Of a stretch of DNA of 64,000 nt, positions 40,652 through 50,096 are shown piece after piece. Origin of the DNA: Chitinophagaceae bacterium. Its GTDB lineage: Bacteria; Bacteroidota; Bacteroidia; Chitinophagales; Chitinophagaceae. The stretch lies in assembly GCA_017307755.1 (NCBI GenBank), contig JAFKGQ010000019.1, positions 170,334-234,333 on the forward strand, in the 5' to 3' direction. The position numbers and the translations under genes were made by a program. Numbering within the stretch: position 1 is the first letter of the stretch; each line of letters starts with the position of its first letter. The notes beneath the pieces are model-generated. The model did no database searches. It worked only from the letters and a program-made list of their open reading frames with translations, and was not told the DNA's origin.

Positions 40652-43294
40652 ATGCGATACAAAACGATCATACTAACGACCGTAACCGCCCTGTCCCTGT
40701 CACATCTCATCGCCCAGGAACCCCAACCTTACCAGGGCGTAGTAGGCAAGACCCTGGCGGACTCAAAAGAATGGTGGGCCCCTGTGCCCAAACCTCCCGC
40801 CGGCGCACCCAACGTCGTATGGATCATATTGGATGACGTAGGCTTTGGCGCCGCCAGCGCGTTTGGGGGTGTCATCCGTACACCAACCCTCGACAGTTTG
40901 GCGAACAATGGTCTGCGGTACACCAACTTCCATACAGCCGCCATCTGCGCCCCTACCCGCTCAGCCCTGTTGACGGGTCGCAACAGCCATTTCGTCCATG
41001 AAGGCGGCTTCTCACATATCTCCACATCTGCCGGCTTTCCCGGCTGGGACGGGCGCATACCTTCCACCGACGGGACGATTGCGGAGATACTCCGGCAAAA
41101 CGGCTATAACACCTATGTCGTTGGTAAATATGGGCTGACGCCGGATGAGGACGCCACGGATGTGGGTCCTTTCGATCGCTGGCCCAGCGGAAAGGGTTTT
41201 GATCATTTCTTTGGTTTCCTGGGCTCGCAGACGGATCAGTATAAGCCTGACCTGGTGGAGGACAATGCGCACGTAACGCCTGACGGCAGACATCTGAGCG
41301 AGCAGATAACGGATAAGGCCATCAGCTATATCGCCCGTCAAAAAAAGATCGCCCCCGACAAACCTTTCTTTCTTTACTATTCGCCGGCGGCTACCCACGC
41401 ACCTCACCAGGTGGACAGGTATTGGAGCGATCAGTACAAAGGCAGGTTCGACGAGGGTTGGGACGTCTTCCGGGAAAAAGTGCTGACTAATCAAAAGAAG
41501 CTGGGTGTAGTCCCGGCCTATGCGCAGCTGCCTCCCCGCAATCCCCGGATACAGGCATGGAACTCCCTTACAGGGGACCAGCGCAGACTCTTTGCCCGAT
41601 TTATGGAAGTATATGCAGGTTATCTTACCTATACAGACTATCAGATCGGCAGGCTGGTGAACTTTCTGAAAGAAGCCGGTCAGCTGGGCAACACACTGAT
41701 ATTTGTCATCATCGGCGACAACGGGGCCAGCAAGGAAGGGACGTTGGAAGGCGTTATTGAACCCAAGACCAACTCCGCCCGTCAAAAAACACAAGCCGAC
41801 TACTTAAAAGCCAACCTCGAAGATATCGACTCCATCGGCACTGCCCAGGGGTTTGCCAACTATCCGCTGGGCTGGGCGCAGGCTGCCAATACACCTTTCC
41901 GGGAATGGAAACAGGATGCGGATGCCGAAGGTGGTACGCACAACCCACTGATAGCCTTTTATCCCAAAGGTATTAGGGACAAGGGCGGCATCCGTTATCA
42001 ATACGGGCATGTCATCGATCTGCTGCCGACGACGCTTGAGGTGTTGGGTATACAGAAACCGGGATTTATCAAGGGTATCAAACAGGACTCCATACAAGGG
42101 ACCTCGCTGGCCTACTCTTTCGACGATGAACAGGCAGCATCCCGGCACATCGTGCAGCACTATTATATTTTCGGATCACGCGCCATCTATTATAAGGGAT
42201 GGAAAGCGTCAGCAGCCCATCATCCGGATAATGTAGATTTTGATTTTAAGCCAGGTCAAACTATTACAGACAAACCCTTCGAAGAAGATACATGGGAATT
42301 ATACAATCTGAATGAGGATTTTAACGAGCGGGTCAACCTGGCAGGACAGCATCCGGAAAAACTGGCCGAGCTGAAAAAGGTGTTTGACGAACAGGCGGAA
42401 AAGAACCATCTCTATCCCCTGATCTCCTGGTATGACGTCTATAACAAACGTATCCATCATCCCAATGGCAGCGAGACGCAAGGATTGATCACAGGCCAAA
42501 CTCCAGCTACCATCAGGATCACCGGCACCCGGCTGGCATATCCTCTGTTTCAAAGATGGGCGGACGAATACACGCGTCTTCACCCGGGAATAAGGTTCAT
42601 TATCAGCAAATCACCGGCCGACAGCGCCGACTTGTTGATCGTCAGTCATAAGCTGGGACAAAGTGATATAAAGGAGGGCTGGACATCGCTGGTCGTCACC
42701 CGCTATGTACAATTGCCGGTGGTGAATGACCGCCGGAGGGATGTAGCGGCATTACAAACCAGGGGTTTTGACGATTCCGCATTCCACCGGGTGTATTTCT
42801 CTGACGACGCCGGGAAAAGTCCTTCTCTCTTTCAGTTCACCGTCTATAAACGTCAGCAACCCGCTTGCGCCAGCATTTCTTTTGCCAACCATTTCGGCAG
42901 CGAGCAGAAAGATATAAAGGGAGTAGGCGTCAATGGCGACGACAGGGACTTGCTGACGGCGGTAAAGAGAGACACGGACGGCATATCCTATAACAATCTT
43001 GGTTTTCTCTACGACCTGAAGACCCGGCGGCCAGTGGATAGCATCGCTATCATCCCCATCGATCTGAATGGCAACGGGACTATCGACAGGGACGAGAACA
43101 TTTACGGCACGCTGGACGACGTGATCGCCTTTGTCGAGAGAACGCATCACCCCAGGATACCGCTGGAAGAAGTGCATGTCCTCTTCCGGAAGGACGTTCG
43201 TAATAAGGACCTTACCGCCTTCCTGCAATGGGTCGTCACAAAGGGGCAGATATATGATCATGCATACGGATTTATCAATCTCAATAAAAACTAA
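40652..43294 (+). CDS. Arylsulfatase fused to a PstS-like periplasmic binding domain
   Basis: The protein is 880 residues from ATG 40652 (MRYKTIILTTVTALSL, exported). The sulfatase part (about 40-600) opens WIILDDVGFG, the metal site, and has the formylglycine motif CAPTR within AICAPTRSALLTGR. Its C-terminal 260 residues are not sulfatase-like; they read like a type II solute-binding protein (ITGTRLAYPLFQRWADEY, GVNGDDRDLLTAVKRD, GISYNNLGFLYD), similar to PstS and sulfate/phosphate binders. This fusion is unusual and suggests the released sulfate or phosphate is captured where it is made. No ABC permease is nearby. The neighbouring sulfatase lacks this domain. Confidence 0.85.
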   Translation: MRYKTIILTTVTALSLSHLIAQEPQPYQGVVGKTLADSKEWWAPVPKPPAGAPNVVWIILDDVGFGAASAFGGVIRTPTLDSLANNGLRYTNFHTAAICAPTRSALLTGRNSHFVHEGGFSHISTSAGFPGWDGRIPSTDGTIAEILRQNGYNTYVVGKYGLTPDEDATDVGPFDRWPSGKGFDHFFGFLGSQTDQYKPDLVEDNAHVTPDGRHLSEQITDKAISYIARQKKIAPDKPFFLYYSPAATHAPHQVDRYWSDQYKGRFDEGWDVFREKVLTNQKKLGVVPAYAQLPPRNPRIQAWNSLTGDQRRLFARFMEVYAGYLTYTDYQIGRLVNFLKEAGQLGNTLIFVIIGDNGASKEGTLEGVIEPKTNSARQKTQADYLKANLEDIDSIGTAQGFANYPLGWAQAANTPFREWKQDADAEGGTHNPLIAFYPKGIRDKGGIRYQYGHVIDLLPTTLEVLGIQKPGFIKGIKQDSIQGTSLAYSFDDEQAASRHIVQHYYIFGSRAIYYKGWKASAAHHPDNVDFDFKPGQTITDKPFEEDTWELYNLNEDFNERVNLAGQHPEKLAELKKVFDEQAEKNHLYPLISWYDVYNKRIHHPNGSETQGLITGQTPATIRITGTRLAYPLFQRWADEYTRLHPGIRFIISKSPADSADLLIVSHKLGQSDIKEGWTSLVVTRYVQLPVVNDRRRDVAALQTRGFDDSAFHRVYFSDDAGKSPSLFQFTVYKRQQPACASISFANHFGSEQKDIKGVGVNGDDRDLLTAVKRDTDGISYNNLGFLYDLKTRRPVDSIAIIPIDLNGNGTIDRDENIYGTLDDVIAFVERTHHPRIPLEEVHVLFRKDVRNKDLTAFLQWVVTKGQIYDHAYGFINLNKN

Positions 43295-43298
43295 AAAG

Positions 43299-45155
43299 AT
43301 GTATAAGAGAAGAATTGTAAAGTGGGCGATCATGGCAGGCAGCAGCTTTGCTTTGATTCCTGCAAAAGCCCAGCAAGAGCAGCCCTACCAGGGCACGGTA
43401 GGCAAAACGCTCGCTGAATCAAAAGAGTGGTGGGCCCCGGTGGCCAAACCTCCCGCCGGCGCCCCCAACGTCATCTGGGTCATCCTGGATGATGTGGGAT
43501 TTGGCGCCACCAGCACTTTTGGCGGAGTGATCCGCACCCCCACATTTGATAGTCTGGCCGCAAACGGGTTGCGTTACACCAACTTTCATACGGCAGGAAT
43601 CTGCGCGCCTACCCGTTCAGCCCTGCTGACGGGCCGCAACCACCATTCAGTCCACGAAGGCGGTTTTTCGCATACGGTACTTTCGGCGGGCTTCCCCGGG
43701 TGGGATGGTCGCATACCTTCTTCAAAAGGGACGATCGCGGAGATCCTCCGCGACAACGGATATAGCACTTTTGCCGTAGGTAAATACGGGTTGACACCGG
43801 ATGAGGACGCGACGGATGCGGGCCCCTTCGATCGCTGGCCCAGCGGAAAGGGTTTTGAACATTTCTTTGGTTTCCTGGGCTCGCAAACAGACCAGTATGT
43901 CCCCGACCTGGTGGAGGACAATGCGCATGTCACGCCCGACGGCAGACATCTGAACGACCAGATCACGGACAAAGCAATCAGCTATATCAAACGTCAGAAA
44001 AAAGCGGCGCCCGGTAAACCATTCTTTTTGTATTACTCTCCCGGCGCCACCCATGCGCCCCACCAGGTAGATAAATATTGGAGCGATGCCTATAAAGGGC
44101 AATTCGATGATGGATGGGATGCATTCAGGGAAAAGGTATTTGCTAACCAACGGCGGAAAGGGATCATTCCTGCCAATGCGCAATTGCCGGATCGTAATCC
44201 CAACATCCCCGCCTGGAGCACTTTATCCGCAGATCAGAAAAAATTGTACGCCCGGTTTATGGAAGTATATGCAGGTTATCTCACCTATACGGATTTCGAA
44301 GTAGGCCGGCTTGTAAATTTTTTAAAAGAATCAGGCCAGTTAGACAATACGTTGATATTTGTCATCATCGGGGATAATGGAGCCAGTAAAGAAGGCTCTT
44401 TTCATGGGGTGATCAATAAGGAAATATTTGCAAAAACGTTACCCGAAGCGCAAGCCATCAAAGACAACCTGGACAAGATCGGCGAGATCGGCACCGCGGA
44501 TGGTAAACAGACCAACTACCCCCTTGGCTGGGCACAGGCAGCCAACACTCCTTTCAAATATTGGAAACAGGATGCGAATGCCGAAGGAGGCACCCGCAAC
44601 CCATTGATCGTATATTATCCCAAGGGTATCCCTTATAAAGGGGAGATCCGTACGCAGTATGGACACGTCATCGATCTGTTGCCGACCACGCTGGAATTTG
44701 TAGGGATCAAGGCTCCGGCCTCCATCCGGAGCGTGGCCCAGGACAGCGTGCAGGGAACGTCACTTCTTTATTCTTTCGCGGACGCTAAGGCTCCCTCCCA
44801 GCATACGGAACAGTACTATTATATTTTCGGCGCACGCTCCATTTATAAGGATGGCTGGAAGGCCGAGACGCTGCATCATCCGGACATACTGGACCTGACA
44901 CGCAACGGTGTGACCTTCGGAGGGAAGGACAGCGTTTCCGAACATGGATTTGACAAAGACGTTTGGGAATTATACAACTTGAATGAAGATTTTAACGAGC
45001 GGGTCGATCTGGCGAAAAAATACCCGGAAAAGCTGGCCGCCCTGCAGGCGTTGTTCGACGAAAATGCCAGGAAATATAATATTTACCCCCTGATAGACTG
45101 GGATGATGTTTTTCACAGAAGGATCCATCAAACCACTCAGCAGCGGTCTTTTTAA
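43299..45155 (+). CDS. Arylsulfatase (secreted, cysteine type)
   Basis: The 618-residue protein starts at ATG 43299 (MYKRRIVKWAIMAGSSF, exported). It is a tandem paralogue of the preceding sulfatase domain: both share VGKTLA-SKEWWAPV-KPPAGAPNV and CAPTRSALLTGRN. Motifs present are the metal site WVILDDVGFG, the formylglycine motif CAPTR and GDNGASKEG in the core. It hydrolyses sulfate esters to sulfate and alcohol after its cysteine is converted to formylglycine. The downstream gene at 46372 could supply that conversion. It is only 4 bp after the first sulfatase gene. The substrate is not evident; it resembles Pseudomonas AtsA-type enzymes used for sulfur scavenging. Confidence 0.93.
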   Translation: MYKRRIVKWAIMAGSSFALIPAKAQQEQPYQGTVGKTLAESKEWWAPVAKPPAGAPNVIWVILDDVGFGATSTFGGVIRTPTFDSLAANGLRYTNFHTAGICAPTRSALLTGRNHHSVHEGGFSHTVLSAGFPGWDGRIPSSKGTIAEILRDNGYSTFAVGKYGLTPDEDATDAGPFDRWPSGKGFEHFFGFLGSQTDQYVPDLVEDNAHVTPDGRHLNDQITDKAISYIKRQKKAAPGKPFFLYYSPGATHAPHQVDKYWSDAYKGQFDDGWDAFREKVFANQRRKGIIPANAQLPDRNPNIPAWSTLSADQKKLYARFMEVYAGYLTYTDFEVGRLVNFLKESGQLDNTLIFVIIGDNGASKEGSFHGVINKEIFAKTLPEAQAIKDNLDKIGEIGTADGKQTNYPLGWAQAANTPFKYWKQDANAEGGTRNPLIVYYPKGIPYKGEIRTQYGHVIDLLPTTLEFVGIKAPASIRSVAQDSVQGTSLLYSFADAKAPSQHTEQYYYIFGARSIYKDGWKAETLHHPDILDLTRNGVTFGGKDSVSEHGFDKDVWELYNLNEDFNERVDLAKKYPEKLAALQALFDENARKYNIYPLIDWDDVFHRRIHQTTQQRSF

Positions 45156-45165
45156 AAAATGCGCT

Positions 45166-45279
45166 ATGTCCTATCATGATATTATCATACTGACCAAAAA
45201 GATCATTGTCGGCATTATTGTCGCGGTGATCCCTTTTCTGATCTTTTTTGTCGGACTCAGGATCGTTCAACATATTTAA
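45166..45279 (+). CDS. 37-residue single-pass membrane peptide
   Basis: ATG 45166 opens a 37-codon frame (MSYHDIIILTKKIIVG...) with one long hydrophobic stretch (IIVGIIVAVIPFLIFFVGL) and a short charged end (RIVQHI). The gap to the sulfatase stop is 10 bp and to the desaturase start 11 bp, typical operon spacing. It may be a small subunit or regulator of the membrane desaturase that follows. Confidence 0.5.
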   Translation: MSYHDIIILTKKIIVGIIVAVIPFLIFFVGLRIVQHI

Positions 45280-45290
45280 AAACATTCATT

Positions 45291-46385
45291 ATGTCTGTGT
45301 CATTAAAAAGAGATACCGCGCAGAAGATCCTGCGGGACGGCAGTATCAGTCTGCTGTTGTATGCACTGCCGGTGCTGCTGCTGGCAGCCTGGTTATACAT
45401 TACGGGGGATAAGCCCTGGCTGAGGCCGCCGGTAAAGCCGGATATCCCCGTATTAAAAGCTGTCTTTGAAAACCTTAGCAGCTGGGGGCTGCCGGTGCTG
45501 ACGGTGGGAGTGGGTATCGCGGAATTCCTGCTGGGCTTATATAAAAAGAAATGGACCCGGAATGAAAGGATACTGGATATCGTTTGTTTCATCGGGCCTA
45601 AAGTGTTCATTCGTCCCCTGATCGTGTATTTTACGTTGAAAATGCTGCCGCTGCTGCTGCCGGGTCTGAAGGACGTATTTGCCTGGGTGCCCTTATTCTG
45701 GGGATTCCTTATCGTGGCAGTGGCGGATGACCTGACCCAATATTGGTACCACCGGCTGCATCACCAGGTGCCTTTTCTCTGGCGATTTCACAGGACGCAC
45801 CATTCGGCGCCATATATGGGAATGGCGATGGCCAGCCGGCAGAATATCATTTATACGATCTTTTTCTCCCAAATTTATCTTACGGCGGCTTTGGTGTATC
45901 TTGGACTGGGATATGCGGCCTTGCTGGTCACGGGTATAAAATCCCTTATCACCATGGCGGCACATTCCAGCATTCCCTGGGACAAACCTTTGTACAGTAG
46001 AAAATGGCTGCACCCCGTGGCATGGGTCCTGGAGCGGTTGATCTCCACGCCGGCTACGCATCATGCGCATCATGCGGCAAGCAACGACGATGGCATCGGT
46101 CACTATAAAGGGAATTTCGGGAATATGTTCTTTCTCTGGGATGTTGTGTTCGGGACAGGTATCATCACCCGGAAATATCCCGCCGCCTATGGGTTGGAGT
46201 ATTATCAGAGAGAAGAGTGGTATGCTCAGTTTCTCTGGCCTATCTTTAAGTCGAAAAAGGTAGGTAGCGAGCTGTCGGCCAGCGGGCCGGAAGTGGCGGA
46301 TGAGGAGCCCGGATATGTCCCGCCCAATGCTGTGTACGAAGAAGAAGACTTTATTGGTAAAAAGTATTTATATGATTTGCAGTAG
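45291..46385 (+). CDS. Sterol desaturase/fatty acid hydroxylase family membrane protein
   Basis: The 364-residue protein has about five membrane segments. The di-iron histidine motifs are clear: HRLHH (about residue 155), HRTHHS and HAHHAASNDDGIGHYKGNFGN, as in SUR2/ERG3-type desaturases and fatty acid hydroxylases. It may hydroxylate a lipid or sterol with O2. Its position between sulfatases and the formylglycine enzyme is unusual; one possibility is processing of sulfated lipids or sulfonolipids. Its end overlaps the next gene by 14 nt. Function in sulfur use is only inferred. Confidence 0.85.
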   Translation: MSVSLKRDTAQKILRDGSISLLLYALPVLLLAAWLYITGDKPWLRPPVKPDIPVLKAVFENLSSWGLPVLTVGVGIAEFLLGLYKKKWTRNERILDIVCFIGPKVFIRPLIVYFTLKMLPLLLPGLKDVFAWVPLFWGFLIVAVADDLTQYWYHRLHHQVPFLWRFHRTHHSAPYMGMAMASRQNIIYTIFFSQIYLTAALVYLGLGYAALLVTGIKSLITMAAHSSIPWDKPLYSRKWLHPVAWVLERLISTPATHHAHHAASNDDGIGHYKGNFGNMFFLWDVVFGTGIITRKYPAAYGLEYYQREEWYAQFLWPIFKSKKVGSELSASGPEVADEEPGYVPPNAVYEEEDFIGKKYLYDLQ

Positions 46386-47526
46386 GTTCTTGTATGGGAG
46401 TGTATTGGTACTGGCAGCTTGCGGCCAGGTGCAACAACGAACGCCTGTGACGGATTCAAGCGTGGCGGCTGTTAAAGCCAAGGCAGTCTCCTGCGAGTCA
46501 AATCTTCCATCCAGATTTCCCGGTGCGGCTGTCGCCGCACCGGGCCCTGGAACCCCGGCTGGACTCAATGACACGGCCACGCATGGCTCCCATCCCGGTA
46601 TGGTGTGGATCGCCGGCGGTACTTTCCGTATGGGTGGGGACAATACACAAGCCCAGCCGGATGAATATCCAAAACACACCGTTACAGTGGGTGGTTTCTG
46701 GATGGACAAGACGGAGGTGACGAATGCACAGTTTGCAGCCTTTGTAAAAGCCACCGGCTATATCACCACGGCAGAACGCAGGCCGGATTGGGAGGAATTG
46801 AAAAAGGACCTTCCGCCTGGTACGCCAAAGCCGGACGAAAGCCTCCTTGTCCCCGCATCGCTGGTATTTGCGCCCCCCTCGCACGCAGTACCGTTGGACG
46901 ATTACAGCCAGTGGTGGGCATGGAAGCAGGGCGCCAGCTGGCGTCATCCGCATGGGTCGGGCAGCGATATAAAAGGAAAGGAGAACTACCCTGTCGTACA
47001 GGTGTCCTGGATGGATGCCATCACCTATTGCCGGTGGGCGGGTAAGCGGCTGCCTACCGAGGCGGAATGGGAATATGCGGCAAGAGGAGGATTGAAGGAA
47101 AACATTTATCCCTGGGGGAATGAACCGGTGAACACGGGACACCAAAAAGGCAATTTTTGGGATGGTCATTTCCCCGACAAGAATACGGAGACGGATCATT
47201 TTTATTTTACGGCGCCCGTAGCCTCCTTTTCATCCAATGGCTATGGACTGTATGATATGGCGGGCAATGCCTGGGAATGGTGCGCCGATTACTATGATTA
47301 TAATTACTATAAGACCATTGACAAGCCGGCGGGAGTCGTTGATCCCAAGGGGCCGGCCAAAAGCCATGATCCTGACGAACCCTTCGCCCGCAAACGTGTG
47401 ATCAGGGGCGGGTCGTTCCTATGTAATGAGTCCTATTGTACGGGCTACAGGGTGTCCCGCCGGATGAAGACCACAGAGGACAGCGGGTTGGAACATCTGG
47501 GGTTCAGGTGCGTAAGCAGCAGGTAG
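46372..47526 (+). CDS. Formylglycine-generating enzyme family lipoprotein (sulfatase activating)
   Basis: The 384-residue protein has a lipoprotein signal (YGSVLVLAACGQ), so it is exported. The FGE-sulfatase domain (about 75-384) starts GMVWIAGGTFRMGGD and ends GFRC. The copper-site cysteines are present as SFLCNESYC, matching the active pair of aerobic FGE. It would oxidise the sulfatase cysteine in CAPTR to formylglycine. It overlaps the desaturase gene by 14 nt, and both sulfatases are of the cysteine type, so it is the likely activator. Being exported is notable because the target sulfatases are secreted too. The start ATG 46372 fits the lipobox; the longer in-frame ORF has no signal. Confidence 0.9.
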   Translation: MICSRFLYGSVLVLAACGQVQQRTPVTDSSVAAVKAKAVSCESNLPSRFPGAAVAAPGPGTPAGLNDTATHGSHPGMVWIAGGTFRMGGDNTQAQPDEYPKHTVTVGGFWMDKTEVTNAQFAAFVKATGYITTAERRPDWEELKKDLPPGTPKPDESLLVPASLVFAPPSHAVPLDDYSQWWAWKQGASWRHPHGSGSDIKGKENYPVVQVSWMDAITYCRWAGKRLPTEAEWEYAARGGLKENIYPWGNEPVNTGHQKGNFWDGHFPDKNTETDHFYFTAPVASFSSNGYGLYDMAGNAWEWCADYYDYNYYKTIDKPAGVVDPKGPAKSHDPDEPFARKRVIRGGSFLCNESYCTGYRVSRRMKTTEDSGLEHLGFRCVSSR

Positions 47527-47540
47527 ATGACAAATATGGC

Positions 47541-49970
47541 CTACTCATCTTCGTCGCAACCTATGGGCGCCCCGGGCGGTGTAGTCACTGTTCTGACGGC
47601 GCCCTTTGCCCTGGAGGGGTCCTTCATTCTCTCCAGCGCCAGCGAAATATTCCCCTCATCGGAGGTACCCTTTGTCTGTGTCTTCATTCCATCCAACAAA
47701 CCTTTCAATCCATCTATACTGGTCCGTAACTGCGCCTTTGTTGCAAAAGACGTTTTTTCATCCACAGAAGCGGAGAGCAGATAAGTCAGCAGCAACTGAC
47801 CATTTTGTTGTCGTATGAGTTCGGGCAGTCCCTGCAGACGGGGCGCTTTCCAGGTGTGGTCGATCAGCATGTCGACCATTTCCGTCACGCCCAGTCCATT
47901 GTTCTCTGCCTGGTATTGCGCCATCCTGTTGAGCCTGTCCGTATTGAATAGGAATGACAACCCCAGGTCGGCGGCTGACTCTGCCGCCCCCAGCGGATCA
48001 AAGACCAGGCCCGTGCGGTGGGTGAACAGCTCGGGGGTATAGCTATATCCTGCCGGCCGCGGAGGAATGAGACGGATGATATTGTCAGGCAGGGTCAGGA
48101 ACTCGGGAGACATGCAATCTATCACCACATTCAAGGCGGTCTTCTGCTGCTCCTTTGGCAGGGGCCGGGTAACGATCTGCCCGTCGCCTCTCAGGGCATA
48201 TGTATAATAAAGACCACCTACTTCTTTTGTCACGGCCTCCAATTGGTAGCGATGCATCAGGTACACGGGTACGAGCACATCTTCCAGCATGGCCATAGGT
48301 GTGCCGGGGCGGATATTGTTCTCTCCAAAATTAGCAAGGGCCCTGGCACGCACATTCATCAGGTCTTGCAGGCCCGAGACGGGGTCTTTACCATTGTCCC
48401 AGAGATGGGCATTGGGATGAAGACCGCCGGGGTCACGGGCATCTCTATCCGAGATAAAAGTGAGGCCCCTGGCTGCGGCGTCTTTTATGATCTTGTCCAG
48501 GATGGCGGACGGGTCGGCCCCCTTTGGTATCTCTCCATATCCCCAGGCGATGGTGACCTTGTCCCAATCCCCTATTTCGTCTGTATAAGCGTCGGAAAGA
48601 TCGATATTGCCGCGGCTGTCGAGTTTGATCAGGGGATGGGGATAATCCATTACGCTGGCCCGTCCCTGGGCGCTGGCGATATAGTTGTGGAGAAGTCCCA
48701 ATGTATGGCCGACCTCATGGGCCGCCAGGTGACGCAGACGGTGGAGGGCCATTTTCAACATAGGGTTGGCGGTATCTGCGGGCAGTCCTTTTTCAAAAGG
48801 CGCCAACAATCCCTGGGCGATAAGATAGTCCTGGCGGACACGCAGAGAGCCCAGCGTCACGTTGCCCTTGATGATCTCTCCTGTCCGGGGATCCACTACG
48901 CTGGCGCCATAGCTCCATCCACGGGTGCTGCGATGTACCCAGTTGATCATGTTATAGCGGATGTCCCGGGGGTCGGCAGAATCAGGGAGAAGCTTTACCT
49001 GGAAGGCGTCCCTGAACCCGGCTGCCTCAAAAGCTTGCGCCCACCAGCGAGCCCCTTGCAGCAAAGCGCTGCGGATGGGCTCCGGCGTCCCGTTGTCCAG
49101 ATAGTACACGATGGGTTTTAAGGGCAGGCTCACGGCAGCGGAAGGGTCTTTCTTCTGCAGACGGTGGCGGCAGATGAACTGTTTTTGAATGGGTTCATAC
49201 ACCGGTGTGCTATAGTCGAAATAAGAAATGGTGAAATACCCCGCCCTCGGGTCGAAGACACGGGGCTGGTAGTTATTATCCGGCAGCTGTACAAAAGAGT
49301 GATGGATCCGCAAGGTAATGGCGCCGGGTGAAGGCGTCACGCCACGCACAAACTCCCCGGGCTGCCCATCGCTGGAAACAAAAGTGATGGTAGATTCTAT
49401 CTCGGTATTCAGGGGGAAGTTCTTTGTTGCCGGAAGATAGAGGGCGCTGCGGCTCTCATCCGGCATATAGGTGCCCTGATGCGCATTTTTCAAACGGATA
49501 GCCACATGCATCACGTCGCTGAGCAGAAAGCCCGTGGCATCGACAAGGACAGCGCCCTTTGTTTCGGCCTCTACTGTAAACCCCCAAAGAGTGGATTGGG
49601 CAAAGGATTGCTCCACGGCTCGTCTTTCCGACGGGTCCTTCGTAACTGCCCGATAGTCATAGTTAGGCTGGATCATCAATACCTTATTACCTACACGGGT
49701 GAACTTTACAATACAGCCTTCCCCCAACAGCCCTCTGTCCAGCCCAACATCGTTGGAGCCAAGCCCTGCGGGCAGGGAGGGTTGATAAAGCACTTCGGAA
49801 TCCAGCCGGCTTATTTCCAGCCATATTTTCCCCAGACGGGCATCCCAATAAAAATTGAAGAAGCCGGGGTAGGCCTTAAGACCTTTTGTTTTTCCCTCAA
49901 TAGTGGGGAGCTGGGCGCATAGCCGGGCAGATATAATAGAAATAACGAATAGGAAAATGGCTCGTCTCAT
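47541..49970 (-). CDS. Zinc-dependent metalloprotease (DUF5117/DUF4953-type)
   Basis: The 809-residue protein starts at ATG 49970 (MRRAIFLFVISIISARLCA, exported). A beta-rich N-terminal domain (about 25-330) is followed by a metzincin-like catalytic domain: AAHEVGHTLGLLHNY gives HExxHxxGxxH. This architecture matches large Bacteroidota secreted zinc proteases. It likely degrades external protein. It is transcribed toward the sulfatase operon, ending 14 bp from its last gene. It diverges from the N-acetylglucosamine cluster, and I see no operator linking it to either locus. Confidence 0.88.
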   Translation of the reverse strand: MRRAIFLFVISIISARLCAQLPTIEGKTKGLKAYPGFFNFYWDARLGKIWLEISRLDSEVLYQPSLPAGLGSNDVGLDRGLLGEGCIVKFTRVGNKVLMIQPNYDYRAVTKDPSERRAVEQSFAQSTLWGFTVEAETKGAVLVDATGFLLSDVMHVAIRLKNAHQGTYMPDESRSALYLPATKNFPLNTEIESTITFVSSDGQPGEFVRGVTPSPGAITLRIHHSFVQLPDNNYQPRVFDPRAGYFTISYFDYSTPVYEPIQKQFICRHRLQKKDPSAAVSLPLKPIVYYLDNGTPEPIRSALLQGARWWAQAFEAAGFRDAFQVKLLPDSADPRDIRYNMINWVHRSTRGWSYGASVVDPRTGEIIKGNVTLGSLRVRQDYLIAQGLLAPFEKGLPADTANPMLKMALHRLRHLAAHEVGHTLGLLHNYIASAQGRASVMDYPHPLIKLDSRGNIDLSDAYTDEIGDWDKVTIAWGYGEIPKGADPSAILDKIIKDAAARGLTFISDRDARDPGGLHPNAHLWDNGKDPVSGLQDLMNVRARALANFGENNIRPGTPMAMLEDVLVPVYLMHRYQLEAVTKEVGGLYYTYALRGDGQIVTRPLPKEQQKTALNVVIDCMSPEFLTLPDNIIRLIPPRPAGYSYTPELFTHRTGLVFDPLGAAESAADLGLSFLFNTDRLNRMAQYQAENNGLGVTEMVDMLIDHTWKAPRLQGLPELIRQQNGQLLLTYLLSASVDEKTSFATKAQLRTSIDGLKGLLDGMKTQTKGTSDEGNISLALERMKDPSRAKGAVRTVTTPPGAPIGCDEDE

Positions 49971-50045
49971 GTGCAGTCTTTTGATGCACTGCAATATAGT
50001 TATTAGTACCCAAATAGGGTACTTTCGGGAAAGGGCGTCATTTTT

Positions 50046-50060
50046 ACGCAAACGATTGTC
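50046..50060. promoter_or_regulatory. CAAnCGnTTG palindrome (GlcNAc-cluster operator 1)
   Basis: ACGCAAACGATTGT contains CAA-A-CG-A-TTG centred on CG at 50053-50054. It lies 37 bp before the nagX-like gene. The same core occurs before the nagP-like and GH20 genes. The shape (a palindrome around CG) is typical of LacI-family operators. Confidence 0.65.
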
Positions 50061-50096
50061 TCACGTGCAAATCGGAAAAATTAGGCATATTAGTAC

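Noticed and set aside
48018..49121. Long plus-strand ORF (367 codons)
   Set aside because: It lies entirely antisense to the zinc metalloprotease, whose HExxH motif and signal peptide are clear.
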